Positions 16,504-25,151 are shown, numbered from the stretch's first letter. The stretch: 64,000 bases of DNA from Eoetvoesia sp035555955 (GCF_035555955.1 NZ_DATMGA010000066.1:62001-126000); one strand, 5' to 3'. A program made the numbers and translations. The notes: a model not told the origin generated them from the letters alone.

Positions 16504-16559
16504 AAGTACTTAAAGTGAAGTGCTTAAAGAGAAGAGCTTCAAGAGAAGTACTTCAAGCC
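16504..16559 (+). repeat. Four 14-bp tandem repeats in the rpmI leader
   Basis: Four back-to-back units: AAGTACTTAAAGTG, AAGTGCTTAAAGAG, AAGAGCTTCAAGAG, AAGTACTTCAAGCC. Each starts with an 8-mer of the form AAGNNCTT, which is self-complementary in units 1 and 4. The units can pair with each other in several alternative ways in RNA. The array is inside the predicted 5' leader of rpmI-rplT, where L20 autoregulation acts in other bacteria, but it does not resemble the E. coli L20 operator. Its role is unknown. Confidence 0.85.
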
Positions 16560-16650
16560 AGCGGAAAACTTCAAGAAGCAATTGCCAGGTCGTGCAAGTA
16601 TTTCCAGTGTGTATGGAAGTCACCTGCGGTTGCAGCAAATAGAGCTATAT

Positions 16651-16848
16651 ATGCCCAAGATGAAAACCAAGCGGGGCGCTGCCAAGCGCTTCCAGGTCCG
16701 TGGTAGCGGGTCGATCAAGCGGGGTCAGGCGTTCAAGCGCCATATCCTCACCAAGAAAACCACCAAGAACAAGCGCCATCTGCGCGGTTCGGCGGCCGTC
16801 CACAAATCGGACGTCGCTTCGGTCAAGGCCATGATGCCTTTTGCTTGA
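16651..16848 (+). CDS. rpmI: 50S ribosomal protein L35
   Basis: The 65-residue basic protein MPKMKTKRGAAKRFQVRGSG.. is L35, with the family's KRGQAFKRHILTKK and KRHLRG segments and the usual length. It is followed after 19 nt by rplT. In most bacteria infC lies directly upstream; here infC is about 15.6 kb away. Confidence 0.97.
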   Translation: MPKMKTKRGAAKRFQVRGSGSIKRGQAFKRHILTKKTTKNKRHLRGSAAVHKSDVASVKAMMPFA

Positions 16849-16867
16849 TTAACGGAGAACCACCACC

Positions 16868-17227
16868 ATGCCACGCGTAAAACGCGGCGTAACTGCCCGT
16901 GCCCGTCACAAAAAAGTTATCAAAGCTGCAAAAGGCTATCGCGGTCGCCGCGGTAATGTATTCCGCATCGCCAAACAGGCAGTCATGCGCGCCGGGCAAT
17001 ATGCCTACCGCGACCGCCGCAACAAGAAGCGCACTTTCCGCGCTTTGTGGATCACCCGCATCAACGCGGCCTGCCGCGAACTGGGCGTGACGTACAGCGT
17101 GTTCATCGCTGGCACGAAAAAAGCCTCGATCGAGCTCGATCGCAAAGTGCTGGCCGACATGGCCGTCAACGATAAAGCCGGCTTTGCGGCGATTGTTGCC
17201 CAAGCGCAAGCGGCTTTGGCTGCGTAA
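16868..17227 (+). CDS. rplT: 50S ribosomal protein L20
   Basis: L20 is an early 23S rRNA-binding assembly protein, and in E. coli and Bacillus it also represses its own operon. The 119 residues begin MPRVKRGVTARARHKKVIKA and contain GRRGNVFRIAKQAVMRAGQY and WITRINAACRELG, all typical. It is co-transcribed with rpmI. Confidence 0.97.
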   Translation: MPRVKRGVTARARHKKVIKAAKGYRGRRGNVFRIAKQAVMRAGQYAYRDRRNKKRTFRALWITRINAACRELGVTYSVFIAGTKKASIELDRKVLADMAVNDKAGFAAIVAQAQAALAA

Positions 17228-17287
17228 TCGATACCTATCGATTGCGGTAACCGGGGCCGATGGCGGTTCCGGTTTGGTTTTGCTACG

Positions 17288-17311
17288 AACGGGGCTCTTG
17301 CGGGCCCCGTT
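17288..17311 (+). terminator. Hairpin between rplT and pheS (terminator or attenuator)
   Basis: AACGGGGC (17288-17295), loop TCTTGCGG, GCCCCGTT (17304-17311), followed by only two T residues and then TTTGG. It may reduce read-through from the ribosomal genes into pheST. No phenylalanine-rich leader peptide of the enteric pheM type was seen before it. Confidence 0.6.
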
Positions 17312-17334
17312 TGCATTTGGAAAGCGGATAATCC

Positions 17335-18357
17335 ATGACATCTCCGGTCGATGACCTGATACCTCAGGCAACAGAATTGTTTGCTCAAGCCACCGAAGCG
17401 GCCGCGCTTGAAAACGCCAAGGCGAAGTTCCTGGGCAAGCAGGGGGCCTTGACAGCCATGCTCAAGGGCCTGGCCCAGCTGGATCCAGAAACCAAGCGTG
17501 CCGAGGGCGCGCGCATCAATCAGGTCAAGCAGCAGATCGAAAGCCTGTTGAACAACCGGCGCGCCGAGCTGGCCCAGGCCGAGCTCGACAAGCGCCTGGC
17601 TTCCGAAACCATCGATGTCTCCCTGCCTGGAAGAGGCCGGCGCGCCGCCGGCATACACCCGGTGATCCAGACCTGGCAACGCGTCGAGGCCATTTTCCGC
17701 TCCATCGGGTTCGACGTGGCCGACGGCCCCGAAATCGAAAACGACTGGACCAATTTCACGGCCCTGAACAACCCTGAAAACCATCCTGCGCGTTCCATGC
17801 AGGACACCTTCTACGTCGACATGCAGGATGCGCAGGGCCTGCCGCTGCTGCTGCGCACGCACACCAGCCCCATGCAGGTGCGTTACGCGCGCATGAACAA
17901 GCCGCCCATCAAGGTCATCGCCCCGGGGCGCACCTACCGCGTCGACAGCGATGCCACGCATTCGCCCATGTTCCATCAGGTGGAAGGACTGTGGATCGCC
18001 GAAGACATTTCCTTCGCCGATCTCAAGGGCGTCTACAGCGATTTCCTCAAGGCCTTCTTCGAAACCGATGATCTGTCGGTGCGTTTTCGCCCGTCGTTTT
18101 TCCCCTTTACCGAGCCCTCGGCCGAAATCGACATGATGTTCACGTCGGGCCCGAACCAGGGACGCTGGCTGGAAATCTCGGGTTCCGGACAGGTGCACCC
18201 GCAAGTGGTGCGCAATTACGGCCTCGACCCCGAGCGCTACATCGGGTTTGCGTTCGGCTCCGGCCTCGAGCGCCTGACCATGCTGCGCTATGGCGTCAAC
18301 GACCTGCGCCAGTTCTTCGAGGGCGACTTGCGCTTTCTGCGCCAGTTCAATCGCTAG
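17335..18357 (+). CDS. pheS: Phenylalanyl-tRNA synthetase alpha subunit
   Basis: PheS is the catalytic alpha subunit of the (alpha-beta)2 enzyme. The 340 residues contain the N-terminal coiled coil, the class II motif 2 region HTSPMQVRYARM..APGRTYRVDSDATHSPMFHQVEG and motif 3 GFAFGSGLERLTMLRYG. The length is normal. It is followed by pheT after 62 nt containing a dispersed palindrome copy. Confidence 0.97.
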   Translation: MTSPVDDLIPQATELFAQATEAAALENAKAKFLGKQGALTAMLKGLAQLDPETKRAEGARINQVKQQIESLLNNRRAELAQAELDKRLASETIDVSLPGRGRRAAGIHPVIQTWQRVEAIFRSIGFDVADGPEIENDWTNFTALNNPENHPARSMQDTFYVDMQDAQGLPLLLRTHTSPMQVRYARMNKPPIKVIAPGRTYRVDSDATHSPMFHQVEGLWIAEDISFADLKGVYSDFLKAFFETDDLSVRFRPSFFPFTEPSAEIDMMFTSGPNQGRWLEISGSGQVHPQVVRNYGLDPERYIGFAFGSGLERLTMLRYGVNDLRQFFEGDLRFLRQFNR

Positions 18358-18378
18358 GGCCTGGCAACAGGCTCTAAT
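18354..18378. repeat. Dispersed palindrome, copy between pheS and pheT
   Basis: CTAGGGCCTGGCAACAGGCT followed by CTAAT is a slightly degenerate copy of the CTAGGGCCTGTTGACAGGCCCTAG-type dyad and includes the pheS stop codon. Because pheS-pheT must be co-expressed, this copy is unlikely to be a strong terminator. Confidence 0.65.
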
Positions 18379-18419
18379 CCATTCATCCGCGCCTTGCCGT
18401 CAAACGGATCCGACCTACC

Positions 18420-20831
18420 ATGCAATTTCCAGAATCCTGGCTACGTACCTTTGCTAATCCCGCCATCGACACCGACGAGCTGTCGCATCGCCTGACCATG
18501 GCTGGCCTGGAAGTCGAGGAGGCCGTGCCGGCCGCCCCGCCTTTCAGCGGCGTCGTGGTCGCCCATATCGTCGAAATCGCGCCTCACCCCAATGCGGACA
18601 AGCTGCGGGTGTGCCAGGTGGACGACGGATCTGGGGCCTTGCTGCAGATCGTCTGCGGCGCGCCCAATGCCGCGGCCGGCCTGAAGGTTCCTTTGGCGCG
18701 CATCGGCGCCAGGCTGCCCGGCGACATGAAGATCGGCAAGGCCAAGATGCGGGGCGTCGAGTCCTTCGGCATGCTGTGTTCGGCGCGCGAGCTGGGCCTT
18801 TCCCAGGATCATGCCGGCCTGCTCGAGCTGGATGCCCAGGCCGAAGCCGGACAATCGCTGCGTGATGCCCTGGACCTGGACGATACGGTGTTTACGCTCA
18901 AGCTCACGCCCAACCGCGCCGATTGCCTTTCCATTCTGGGCGTGGCGCGTGAGGTGGCGGCCCTTACTGGCGCGCCGCTTACCCTGCCGTCCTTCGAGCC
19001 CGTGCCGGTCGCCCTGGATGACCGCCTGGCCGTCGAGGTGCAGGCCCCCGATTTATGCGGCCGTTTCGCCGGGCGGGTGATACGCGGCGTCAATGCGCGC
19101 GCGGCCACGCCTTCCTGGATGAAATCGCGCCTGGAAAGGGCGGGGCAGCGCTCCATCTCGGCCCTGGTCGACATTTCCAACTATGTCATGCTGGAACTGG
19201 GGCGCCCCACCCATGTGTTCGACCTGAATCGCATCAATGGCGGCCTGACCGTGCGCTGGGCCCGCGAAGGCGAGACCCTGGAATTGCTCAACGGCCAGAC
19301 CGTGACGCTGGCGCCGGACGTCGGCGTCGTGGCGGCGGGCGCCGAGCCTGAAAGCATGGCGGGCATCATGGGCGGGGAGGCCAGCGCCGTCACCCTGGAT
19401 ACGACGGACATATATCTCGAGGCGGCGTTCTGGTGGCCCGAGGCCATCATGGGCCGGACCCGGCGCTATAAATTCAGCACCGAGGCCAGCCACCGCTTCG
19501 AGCGCGGCGTGGACTTCGGCTCGATTCCCGAGCACCTCGAGCGCATGACCCGGCTCATCATCGACATTTGCGGCGGCCAGGCCGGCCCGGTCGACGACCA
19601 GGTCGTCAACCTGCCCGAGCGCGCCCCGGTGGCCATGCGGCTGCAGCGCTGCCACCGCATCCTGGGCGTGCTGGTGGAGCAGGCCGAGGTCGAGCGCATC
19701 TTCACCAGCCTGAATCTTCCCTTTACCGTGCAGGACGGGGTGTTCAGCGTTACGCCGCCTTCCTACCGCTTCGACATCTTCATCGAAGAAGACCTCATCG
19801 AGGAAGTGGCGCGCGTCTACGGCTTCGAGCGCATTCCCGACCTGCCGCCGCTTGCCAGGGCGCAAATGCGGCTCGAGCCCGAGACGCTGCGCGGGCCTCA
19901 TGCCTTGCGCGCCATCATGGCCGGCCTCGATTACCAGGAAGTCATCAACTTTTCCTTCGTCGAAGAGGCATGGGAAAAAGACTACGCCGGCAACGACGAC
20001 CCCATCCGTTTGCTCAATCCCATTGCCAGCCAGTTGGCGGTCATGCGCTCCAGCCTGATCGGCGGCCTGCTGGCCAATGTCCGGTACAACGCCAATCACA
20101 AGCAAAGCCGGGTGCGGGTTTTCGAGCTGGGGCGCGTGTTTGCGCGCGACGCCAAAGTAGCCGACTCCGATCTGGCCGTTGCCGGGGTCAGCCAGCCGCA
20201 GCGTCTTGCCGGCATGGCCTGGGGCCCGGCACTGGAAGAGCAGTGGGGCGCGCCGACGCGCCACGTCGATTTTTACGATGTAAAGATGGATGTCGAAACG
20301 TTGCTGGGCGCGCAGGCCGGGCGCCTGCTGTGCAAGCCCGATGCCCATCCGGCACTGCATCCTGGCCGCAGCGCGCGCCTGGTCCTGGATGGCCGGGATA
20401 TCGGTTGGCTTGGCGAGCTGCATCCGCGCTGGGTTCAGCAAGCCGAGCTGGCCCATGCGCCGGTGGTGTTCGAAGTCGACGTCGCCGCCATTTCCACGGC
20501 GGCTTTGCCGCAGCCGGCCGAGCTGTCTCGCCAGCCGGTCGTGGCGCGCGACCTGGCGGTCTGGGCGGATGTTAAAGTTTCGTATCAGGATTTGTTGGAC
20601 ACCCTTGCCCAAACCGTGGCGTCTAATGCTACTCTTAGCGTTGTCAAGGATATCCGGCTGTTCGATGTCTGGCGGGACAAGTCCGAAAATGCCGCGGCTG
20701 AAAAAAGCATGGCTTTCCATTTCTGGCTGCAGGATCCCGAAGTCACGCTGGATGACGCCCGTGTCGAACAATGCATGAACCTGCTATTAGAAGCGCTGGT
20801 CAGCGCTCATGGGGTGCGCTTGCGCGCATAA
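18420..20831 (+). CDS. pheT: Phenylalanyl-tRNA synthetase beta subunit
   Basis: The beta subunit carries the tRNA-binding, editing and structural domains. All domains of the 803-residue protein are recognisable: the EMAP/OB-like tRNA-binding domain (VVAHIVEIAPHPNADKLRVC), the B3/4 editing domain (ARAATPSWMKSRLERAGQRS), B5 (TPPSYRFDIFIEEDLIEEVA), the catalytic-like core and the C-terminal anticodon-binding FDX-ACB domain (PVVARDLAVW..DIRLFDVWR). It is followed after 12 nt by ihfA. Confidence 0.97.
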   Translation: MQFPESWLRTFANPAIDTDELSHRLTMAGLEVEEAVPAAPPFSGVVVAHIVEIAPHPNADKLRVCQVDDGSGALLQIVCGAPNAAAGLKVPLARIGARLPGDMKIGKAKMRGVESFGMLCSARELGLSQDHAGLLELDAQAEAGQSLRDALDLDDTVFTLKLTPNRADCLSILGVAREVAALTGAPLTLPSFEPVPVALDDRLAVEVQAPDLCGRFAGRVIRGVNARAATPSWMKSRLERAGQRSISALVDISNYVMLELGRPTHVFDLNRINGGLTVRWAREGETLELLNGQTVTLAPDVGVVAAGAEPESMAGIMGGEASAVTLDTTDIYLEAAFWWPEAIMGRTRRYKFSTEASHRFERGVDFGSIPEHLERMTRLIIDICGGQAGPVDDQVVNLPERAPVAMRLQRCHRILGVLVEQAEVERIFTSLNLPFTVQDGVFSVTPPSYRFDIFIEEDLIEEVARVYGFERIPDLPPLARAQMRLEPETLRGPHALRAIMAGLDYQEVINFSFVEEAWEKDYAGNDDPIRLLNPIASQLAVMRSSLIGGLLANVRYNANHKQSRVRVFELGRVFARDAKVADSDLAVAGVSQPQRLAGMAWGPALEEQWGAPTRHVDFYDVKMDVETLLGAQAGRLLCKPDAHPALHPGRSARLVLDGRDIGWLGELHPRWVQQAELAHAPVVFEVDVAAISTAALPQPAELSRQPVVARDLAVWADVKVSYQDLLDTLAQTVASNATLSVVKDIRLFDVWRDKSENAAAEKSMAFHFWLQDPEVTLDDARVEQCMNLLLEALVSAHGVRLRA

Positions 20832-20843
20832 GGAGTTAAAGCA

Positions 20844-21170
20844 ATGAATTCAGATCCACGTACCCTGACCAAGGCCGAGCTGGCCGAGCTGCTGTTCGAC
20901 CGCGTCGGCCTGAACAAGCGCGAAGCCAAAGACATCGTCGATACCTTTTTCGAGGAAATCCGCGATTCGCTGGCGCGCGGCGTCGAAGTCAAGCTGTCGG
21001 GCTTCGGCAATTTCCAGGTGCGCGACAAGCCGCCCCGTCCCGGGCGCAACCCCAAAACCGGCGAGGTCATCCCCATCGAAGCGCGCCGGGTCGTCACGTT
21101 CCATGCAAGCCAGAAGCTCAAGGGCGTGGTCGAGCCTCCGGCCCAGGCCGGCGCCACCCCGGCGGAATAA
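20844..21170 (+). CDS. ihfA: Integration host factor alpha subunit
   Basis: IHF is a DNA-bending heterodimer. The 108-residue protein shows TLTKAELAELLFDRVGLNKR, the DNA-binding arm GFGNFQVRDKPPRPGRNPKT and the C-terminal VVTFHASQKLK. A longer acidic/alanine tail than in E. coli (99 residues) is common in this order. The pheT-ihfA linkage is conserved in proteobacteria. Confidence 0.97.
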   Translation: MNSDPRTLTKAELAELLFDRVGLNKREAKDIVDTFFEEIRDSLARGVEVKLSGFGNFQVRDKPPRPGRNPKTGEVIPIEARRVVTFHASQKLKGVVEPPAQAGATPAE

Positions 21171-21256
21171 ATCACCTCTGGCGGGCGGGCCTCATGCGGC
21201 GCGCCCTTCGTCCCGTTTCCGAATCGTTTTTCAATCGGTATAGATAGAATCCGCAC

Positions 21257-21655
21257 ATGAGCCAGTCCGATACCCCTGTTGTTTTGCCGCCCATTCCGGC
21301 CAAGCGCTACTTCACCATTGGCGAAGTCAGCGATCTGTGCTGCGTCAAGCCTCATGTGCTGCGTTACTGGGAGCAGGAATTCACGCAGCTCAAGCCGGTC
21401 AAGCGCCGGGGCAACCGCCGCTATTACCAGCACCACGAAGTGCTGCTCATACGCCGCATACGCGATCTTCTGTACGAGCAGGGCTTTACCATCAGCGGCG
21501 CGCGCAATCGCCTGGGCGATACGCGCGAGGCGCCGCCGCACGACCAGGACGCCGCCGTGCGCCTCAGCGGACAGGAATTCCAGGTCTTGCGGGCCGATCT
21601 TATTGCGGCGCGCGAGGCGCTGGCCCAGGCCCTGGGCGAAAGCGGAGCCCAATGA
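21257..21655 (+). CDS. MerR-family transcriptional regulator
   Basis: A MerR winged helix opens the 132-residue protein (KRYFTIGEVSDLCCVKPHVL..NRRYYQHHEVLLIRRIRDLL), followed by a short helical tail without a metal-binding cysteine motif. A MerR-like gene directly after ihfA is a conserved but uncharacterised arrangement in betaproteobacteria. The ligand is unknown. A strong terminator follows. Confidence 0.9.
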   Translation: MSQSDTPVVLPPIPAKRYFTIGEVSDLCCVKPHVLRYWEQEFTQLKPVKRRGNRRYYQHHEVLLIRRIRDLLYEQGFTISGARNRLGDTREAPPHDQDAAVRLSGQEFQVLRADLIAAREALAQALGESGAQ

Positions 21656-21704
21656 CCAAAGGCCGACAGCCGGCCATAGGCCGTGTCGGCGCCAGCAATT
21701 CATG

Positions 21705-21745
21705 CAACGGCAGCCCTATGATGCATAGGGCTGCCGTTGGTTTTT
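21705..21745 (+). terminator. Strong terminator of the rpmI-merR operon
   Basis: CAACGGCAGCCCTAT (21705-21719) and ATAGGGCTGCCGTTG (21725-21739) form a perfect 15-bp stem with a 5-nt loop, followed by G and five T residues. It also separates the operon from the convergent anti-sigma gene. Confidence 0.93.
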
Positions 21746-21770
21746 GAAACCCGCTTTTGCGCCGCGCGGT

Positions 21771-22682
21771 TCAGCTCAGGGCGACAAGGCGGCCGATGAA
21801 CAGAATCGGGCCTTTGGGCTCGTGTGGCGCGGCGGCGCCGCGCGGCTCCAGGGTTATTTCGAAAATCTGCCCGGTGGCTATGGTGCCGGCGGCTTGCGCC
21901 GGCAGGACCAGCGGTGCATTGGGGCTCAGTTCGGCCAACAGCCTGGGGGTTTCCGTGTCGCCGTGCACCCATAGATATACGGCGGCGTCCTGGGCGATTT
22001 CTATCCTGACCTTAGGTGTAAGCACCAGATCGCCCGAAGCATCGAAGGTCACGATCCAGCCCGGCGTGGACGTTTGGCCCGGAGCCTGCAAAATGGCGGC
22101 GCGGGTTGGCGTGGCCACGCTTGCCTGCGGGGCGGCCGGCTTGGCGGTATCGCCGGCTGTGACCGCGGGCGTGGTTTGCCCGGCGGACGCATCTTGCGCT
22201 TTGGGTTGCAGGGCTGCGGCAACCAGTCCAAGCGCCAGCACCAGCGTTGCGCCGCGCCACAGCCAAAGGCTGGACCAGAAGCCGCGCCTGGATTCAGCCT
22301 GGCCTGCCCGGCGTTCGGAAGCCTGTGCCGTTCGCGGCTTGCTGGGCGGCAGGCCGGACTTTGCCGGCTGCCGCGCCGAGGCTTGCGGCGCCTGTGTCTT
22401 TGTCGCCTCTGGCGTCGAAGCGGCTGGCATGGCGCTGGGGCGCAGCGGGACGGTGGTGTCGTGACCCAGCGCGGTTTGTATTTGCAGCAGCAGCTCGGGC
22501 GATGGCGTCTCGGGGGGAAGTTCGTCCGCCAGGGCCAGGAAACGATCTTCCCAGGCCAGGGCGCTGACCACGGCGTCGTAGTCGGCGCCGAGCAGGGCGT
22601 GGGCCTGGGCGGTTTCCTGCAGGTTCAGCAGGCCAAGAGCATATTCGGCGGTAAGAAGGGATGGTGCGGTATTCCTGCTCAT
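21771..22682 (-). CDS. RskA-type anti-sigma factor
   Basis: The protein (303 residues) has an N-terminal cytoplasmic anti-sigma domain (LTAEYALGLLNLQETAQAHA), a long Pro/Ala/Ser/Lys linker, one membrane segment (about 142-158, ATLVLALGLVAAALQP) and a periplasmic RskA-like C-terminal domain (GWIVTFDASGDLVL..FEITLEPRGAAAPHEPKGPI). It overlaps the ECF sigma gene by 4 nt (ATGA), so the pair is translationally coupled, the usual sign of a cognate anti-sigma factor. The stress that triggers its proteolysis cannot be read from sequence. Confidence 0.9.
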   Translation of the reverse strand: MSRNTAPSLLTAEYALGLLNLQETAQAHALLGADYDAVVSALAWEDRFLALADELPPETPSPELLLQIQTALGHDTTVPLRPSAMPAASTPEATKTQAPQASARQPAKSGLPPSKPRTAQASERRAGQAESRRGFWSSLWLWRGATLVLALGLVAAALQPKAQDASAGQTTPAVTAGDTAKPAAPQASVATPTRAAILQAPGQTSTPGWIVTFDASGDLVLTPKVRIEIAQDAAVYLWVHGDTETPRLLAELSPNAPLVLPAQAAGTIATGQIFEITLEPRGAAAPHEPKGPILFIGRLVALS

Positions 22683-23206
22683 GCCTGCTCCGCGTCCAGA
22701 ATGGCCGCCAGAGCGGTGTGGGCGTGGGATTTGACCTGTTCTTGCGGCATGTGCAGCAGCGCGCCGATTTGCTCGTAGTTCAGGCCGCCGTAGTAGGCCA
22801 TGAGGATGGGCAGGCGCTGGGCCTGTTCAAGCTTGTTCAAGGTGCGCGCCAGCGGCGCGGAATCGGCGGTATTGGACAGTACCGGCAGCCTGGCCTGCCA
22901 GCCGGCCTTGGCGGCGGGCACGATGCGTCCGGACTGGCGCAAACGGTTCATGGCGCGATAGCGCATAATGCTGTAAATCCAAGCGCGTGCTGTGCCGGCT
23001 TGCGGGTCGTAGCTGGCCGCGTTTTTCCAGATCAGCACGAAGGTATCGCGCACCACCGCCTCGGCGGCGCTGCCGTCGGCCAGCATTCGGGTCGCCAGGG
23101 CCAGCATTTGCGGTGTTTCCCGATGGTACAGGTCGCGCAGCGCGGCCTGGCTGCCTCGGGCACAGGCGGCTAGCGCGGCTTCGTAATCGAAGTTTTGGGC
23201 AAGCAT
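22679..23206 (-). CDS. ECF RNA polymerase sigma factor (SigK-like)
   Basis: At 175 residues it has the two ECF domains: region 2 (DTFVLIWKNAASYDPQAGTA..AWIYSIMRYRAMNRLR) binding the -10 element and region 4 (GLNYEQIGALLHMPQEQVKS) binding the -35. Region-2 residues resemble the ECF19/SigK group, which pairs with RskA-type anti-sigma factors, as found here. No other obvious target gene is in the operon. It is divergent from the Atm1 exporter with a 96-nt gap. Confidence 0.93.
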   Translation of the reverse strand: MLAQNFDYEAALAACARGSQAALRDLYHRETPQMLALATRMLADGSAAEAVVRDTFVLIWKNAASYDPQAGTARAWIYSIMRYRAMNRLRQSGRIVPAAKAGWQARLPVLSNTADSAPLARTLNKLEQAQRLPILMAYYGGLNYEQIGALLHMPQEQVKSHAHTALAAILDAEQA

Positions 23207-23302
23207 CGAATCTCCATTTTTCTTGGGGGAGCGCGCTTATTGTATTAGGTACTCCATGAACGCCGGCTTTAACAGGGCCATTTTTTTTCACCATTCGAAC
23301 GC

Positions 23303-25090
23303 ATGAAATTCCGCCACACCGGCCCAGCGCCGAAAAACCGCAACGATATCCAGACCCTCAAGTCGCTTCTGCCCTATGTCTGGCAGTTCAAGGAGCGTGT
23401 GCTGCTGGCCCTGGGCTGCCTCGTTGCGGCCAAGGTCGCCAGCGTCTGGCTGCCGTTGTTTCTCAAGCAGATCGTCGATCAGCTCAGCCTGCAGGAAACG
23501 CTGCTGGTATTGCCGGTGGCCGCCTTGCTGGGCTATGGGCTTGCACGCTTGTCCAGCAGCGTGTTCGGCGAACTGCGCGACGCCTTGTTCGCGCGCGTGA
23601 CCCAGGGCTCCATCCGGCGCATTGCCACGAGTCTTTTCCAGCATTTGTTCGCCTTGTCGATGAGCTTTCACCTGAAGCGGCAAACGGGCGGCCTGAGCCG
23701 CGATATCGAGCGTGGCACCAAGGGTATCGGCTTTCTGCTCAATTTCATGGTGTTCAACATCTTGCCGACCTTGCTCGAGATCGGGATGGTGGCGGCGGTG
23801 CTGCTGTGGCGCTACGACTATCTGTTCGCCGTCGTGACGCTGGGCACCATACTTTGCTATGTGCTGTTTACCCTGCTGGTCACCGAGAAGCGCATGGTAT
23901 ACCGGCGCAGCATGAACGACCTCGACAGCAAGGCCAACAGCAAGGCCATCGATGCCTTGCTGAACTACGAGACGGTCAAGTATTTCGGCAACGAGAAATA
24001 CGAGATAGACCGCTACGACGGGAATCTGAAGCGCTGGGTGGATTCCGCGGTCAAGAACCAGGTTTCGCTGAATCTGCTCAATATCGGGCAGGGCGCCATC
24101 ATCACGCTGGGCGTCACGGCCTTGCTATGGCTGTCGGCCGCGGGAGTGGTCGCGCACACCATGACGGTCGGCGACGTCGTGCTGGTGTCGGCTTATCTTA
24201 CCCAGCTTTATGCGCCCCTGAATTTCCTGGGTTTCGTCTATCGGGAAATCAAGCACGCGCTGGCCGACATGGAGCGCATGTTCGGCCTGCTGCAGGAAAG
24301 CCAGGAGGTCGCCGACAAGCCCGGCGCTCCGGAGTTGCAGGCCGACCAGGCCGAGATCCGCTTCGAACACGTCGAGTTCGGCTACGAAGCCAACCGGCAG
24401 ATACTGTTCGACGTAAGCTTTACGATACCGGCTGGCCGGACCCTGGCGGTGGTGGGGGCCTCGGGGGCCGGCAAATCCACATTGTCGCGCTTGCTGTTCC
24501 GCTTCTACGACGCCGACAAGGGCGCCATACTCATCAATGGCACCGACGTGCGCGACGTCACCCAGGAAAGCCTGCGCCGGCATATCGGCATCGTCCCGCA
24601 GGACACCGTGCTTTTCAACGACAGTATTCTGTACAATATCGCCTACGGAAATCCAGCGGCTTCGCAGGCGGACATCGTGCAGGCCGCCAAAGCCGCCCGC
24701 ATCCATGACTTTGTCATGAGCCTGCCCGCCGGCTACGAGACGCCGGTCGGCGAGCGAGGCCTGAAGCTCTCGGGCGGCGAAAAGCAGCGCGTGGCCATCG
24801 CCCGCACGCTGCTCAAGAACCCGCCCATACTGATTTTCGACGAGGCTACCAGCGCGCTGGACACCCGCACCGAGCGGGCAATCCAGGACGAACTGACGCA
24901 GATCGCGCGCAACCGCACGACGCTGATCATCGCGCACCGGCTATCGACCATCATCGATGCCGACGAGATCCTGGTGCTGGATCGCGGCCGCGTGGTGGAG
25001 CAGGGCTCGCACCGCGAGCTGCTGCTATTGGGCGGGCGCTACGCCCAGATGTGGATGATGCAGCAGGCCGGCCAGGACGAAGCCGAATAG
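23303..25090 (+). CDS. Atm1/HMT1-type ABC exporter (fused permease-ATPase)
   Basis: A half-size ABC exporter of the ABCB7/Atm1 family, 595 residues long. It has a six-helix transmembrane domain (from about residue 30) and a nucleotide-binding domain with Walker A GASGAGKSTLSR (about 384), signature LSGGEKQR (about 488) and Walker B ILIFDEATSALD. Bacterial Atm1 proteins move glutathione conjugates and thiol-bound metals and are linked to Fe-S metabolism. Its place directly upstream of the SUF genes on the same strand supports that role. The suf promoter lies between them, so transcription can be separate. Confidence 0.92.
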   Translation: MKFRHTGPAPKNRNDIQTLKSLLPYVWQFKERVLLALGCLVAAKVASVWLPLFLKQIVDQLSLQETLLVLPVAALLGYGLARLSSSVFGELRDALFARVTQGSIRRIATSLFQHLFALSMSFHLKRQTGGLSRDIERGTKGIGFLLNFMVFNILPTLLEIGMVAAVLLWRYDYLFAVVTLGTILCYVLFTLLVTEKRMVYRRSMNDLDSKANSKAIDALLNYETVKYFGNEKYEIDRYDGNLKRWVDSAVKNQVSLNLLNIGQGAIITLGVTALLWLSAAGVVAHTMTVGDVVLVSAYLTQLYAPLNFLGFVYREIKHALADMERMFGLLQESQEVADKPGAPELQADQAEIRFEHVEFGYEANRQILFDVSFTIPAGRTLAVVGASGAGKSTLSRLLFRFYDADKGAILINGTDVRDVTQESLRRHIGIVPQDTVLFNDSILYNIAYGNPAASQADIVQAAKAARIHDFVMSLPAGYETPVGERGLKLSGGEKQRVAIARTLLKNPPILIFDEATSALDTRTERAIQDELTQIARNRTTLIIAHRLSTIIDADEILVLDRGRVVEQGSHRELLLLGGRYAQMWMMQQAGQDEAE

Positions 25091-25112
25091 GGCGGGCTTC
25101 CCGAAGCGCCAT

Positions 25113-25144
25113 TTGACACATACAGGACTAAAACGGTACTATAT
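25113..25144 (+). promoter_or_regulatory. suf operon promoter with overlapping IscR type-1-like operator
   Basis: TTGACA (25113-25118), 18-nt spacer and TACTAT (25137-25142) make a good sigma-70 promoter. A 25-bp imperfect dyad at 25120-25144 overlaps it. Its halves are ATACAGGACT and GGTACTATAT around AAAAC, and it fits about 18 of 25 positions of the E. coli IscR type 1 motif (ATASYYGACTRWWWYAGTCRRSTAT). The first gene downstream is an Rrf2/IscR-like regulator, so autoregulation is likely. Confidence 0.72.
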
Positions 25145-25151
25145 ACCCGAC

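Noticed and set aside
16504..16559. Possible CRISPR-like array
   Set aside because: The units are 14 bp, contiguous and without spacers, and no cas gene is nearby.
17228..17334. Phe-rich leader peptide for pheS attenuation
   Set aside because: A hairpin is present, but no short frame with clustered Phe codons was found before it.
19053..20771. 572-codon minus-strand frame
   Set aside because: It is antisense to pheT, whose domains are complete, and has no recognisable motif.
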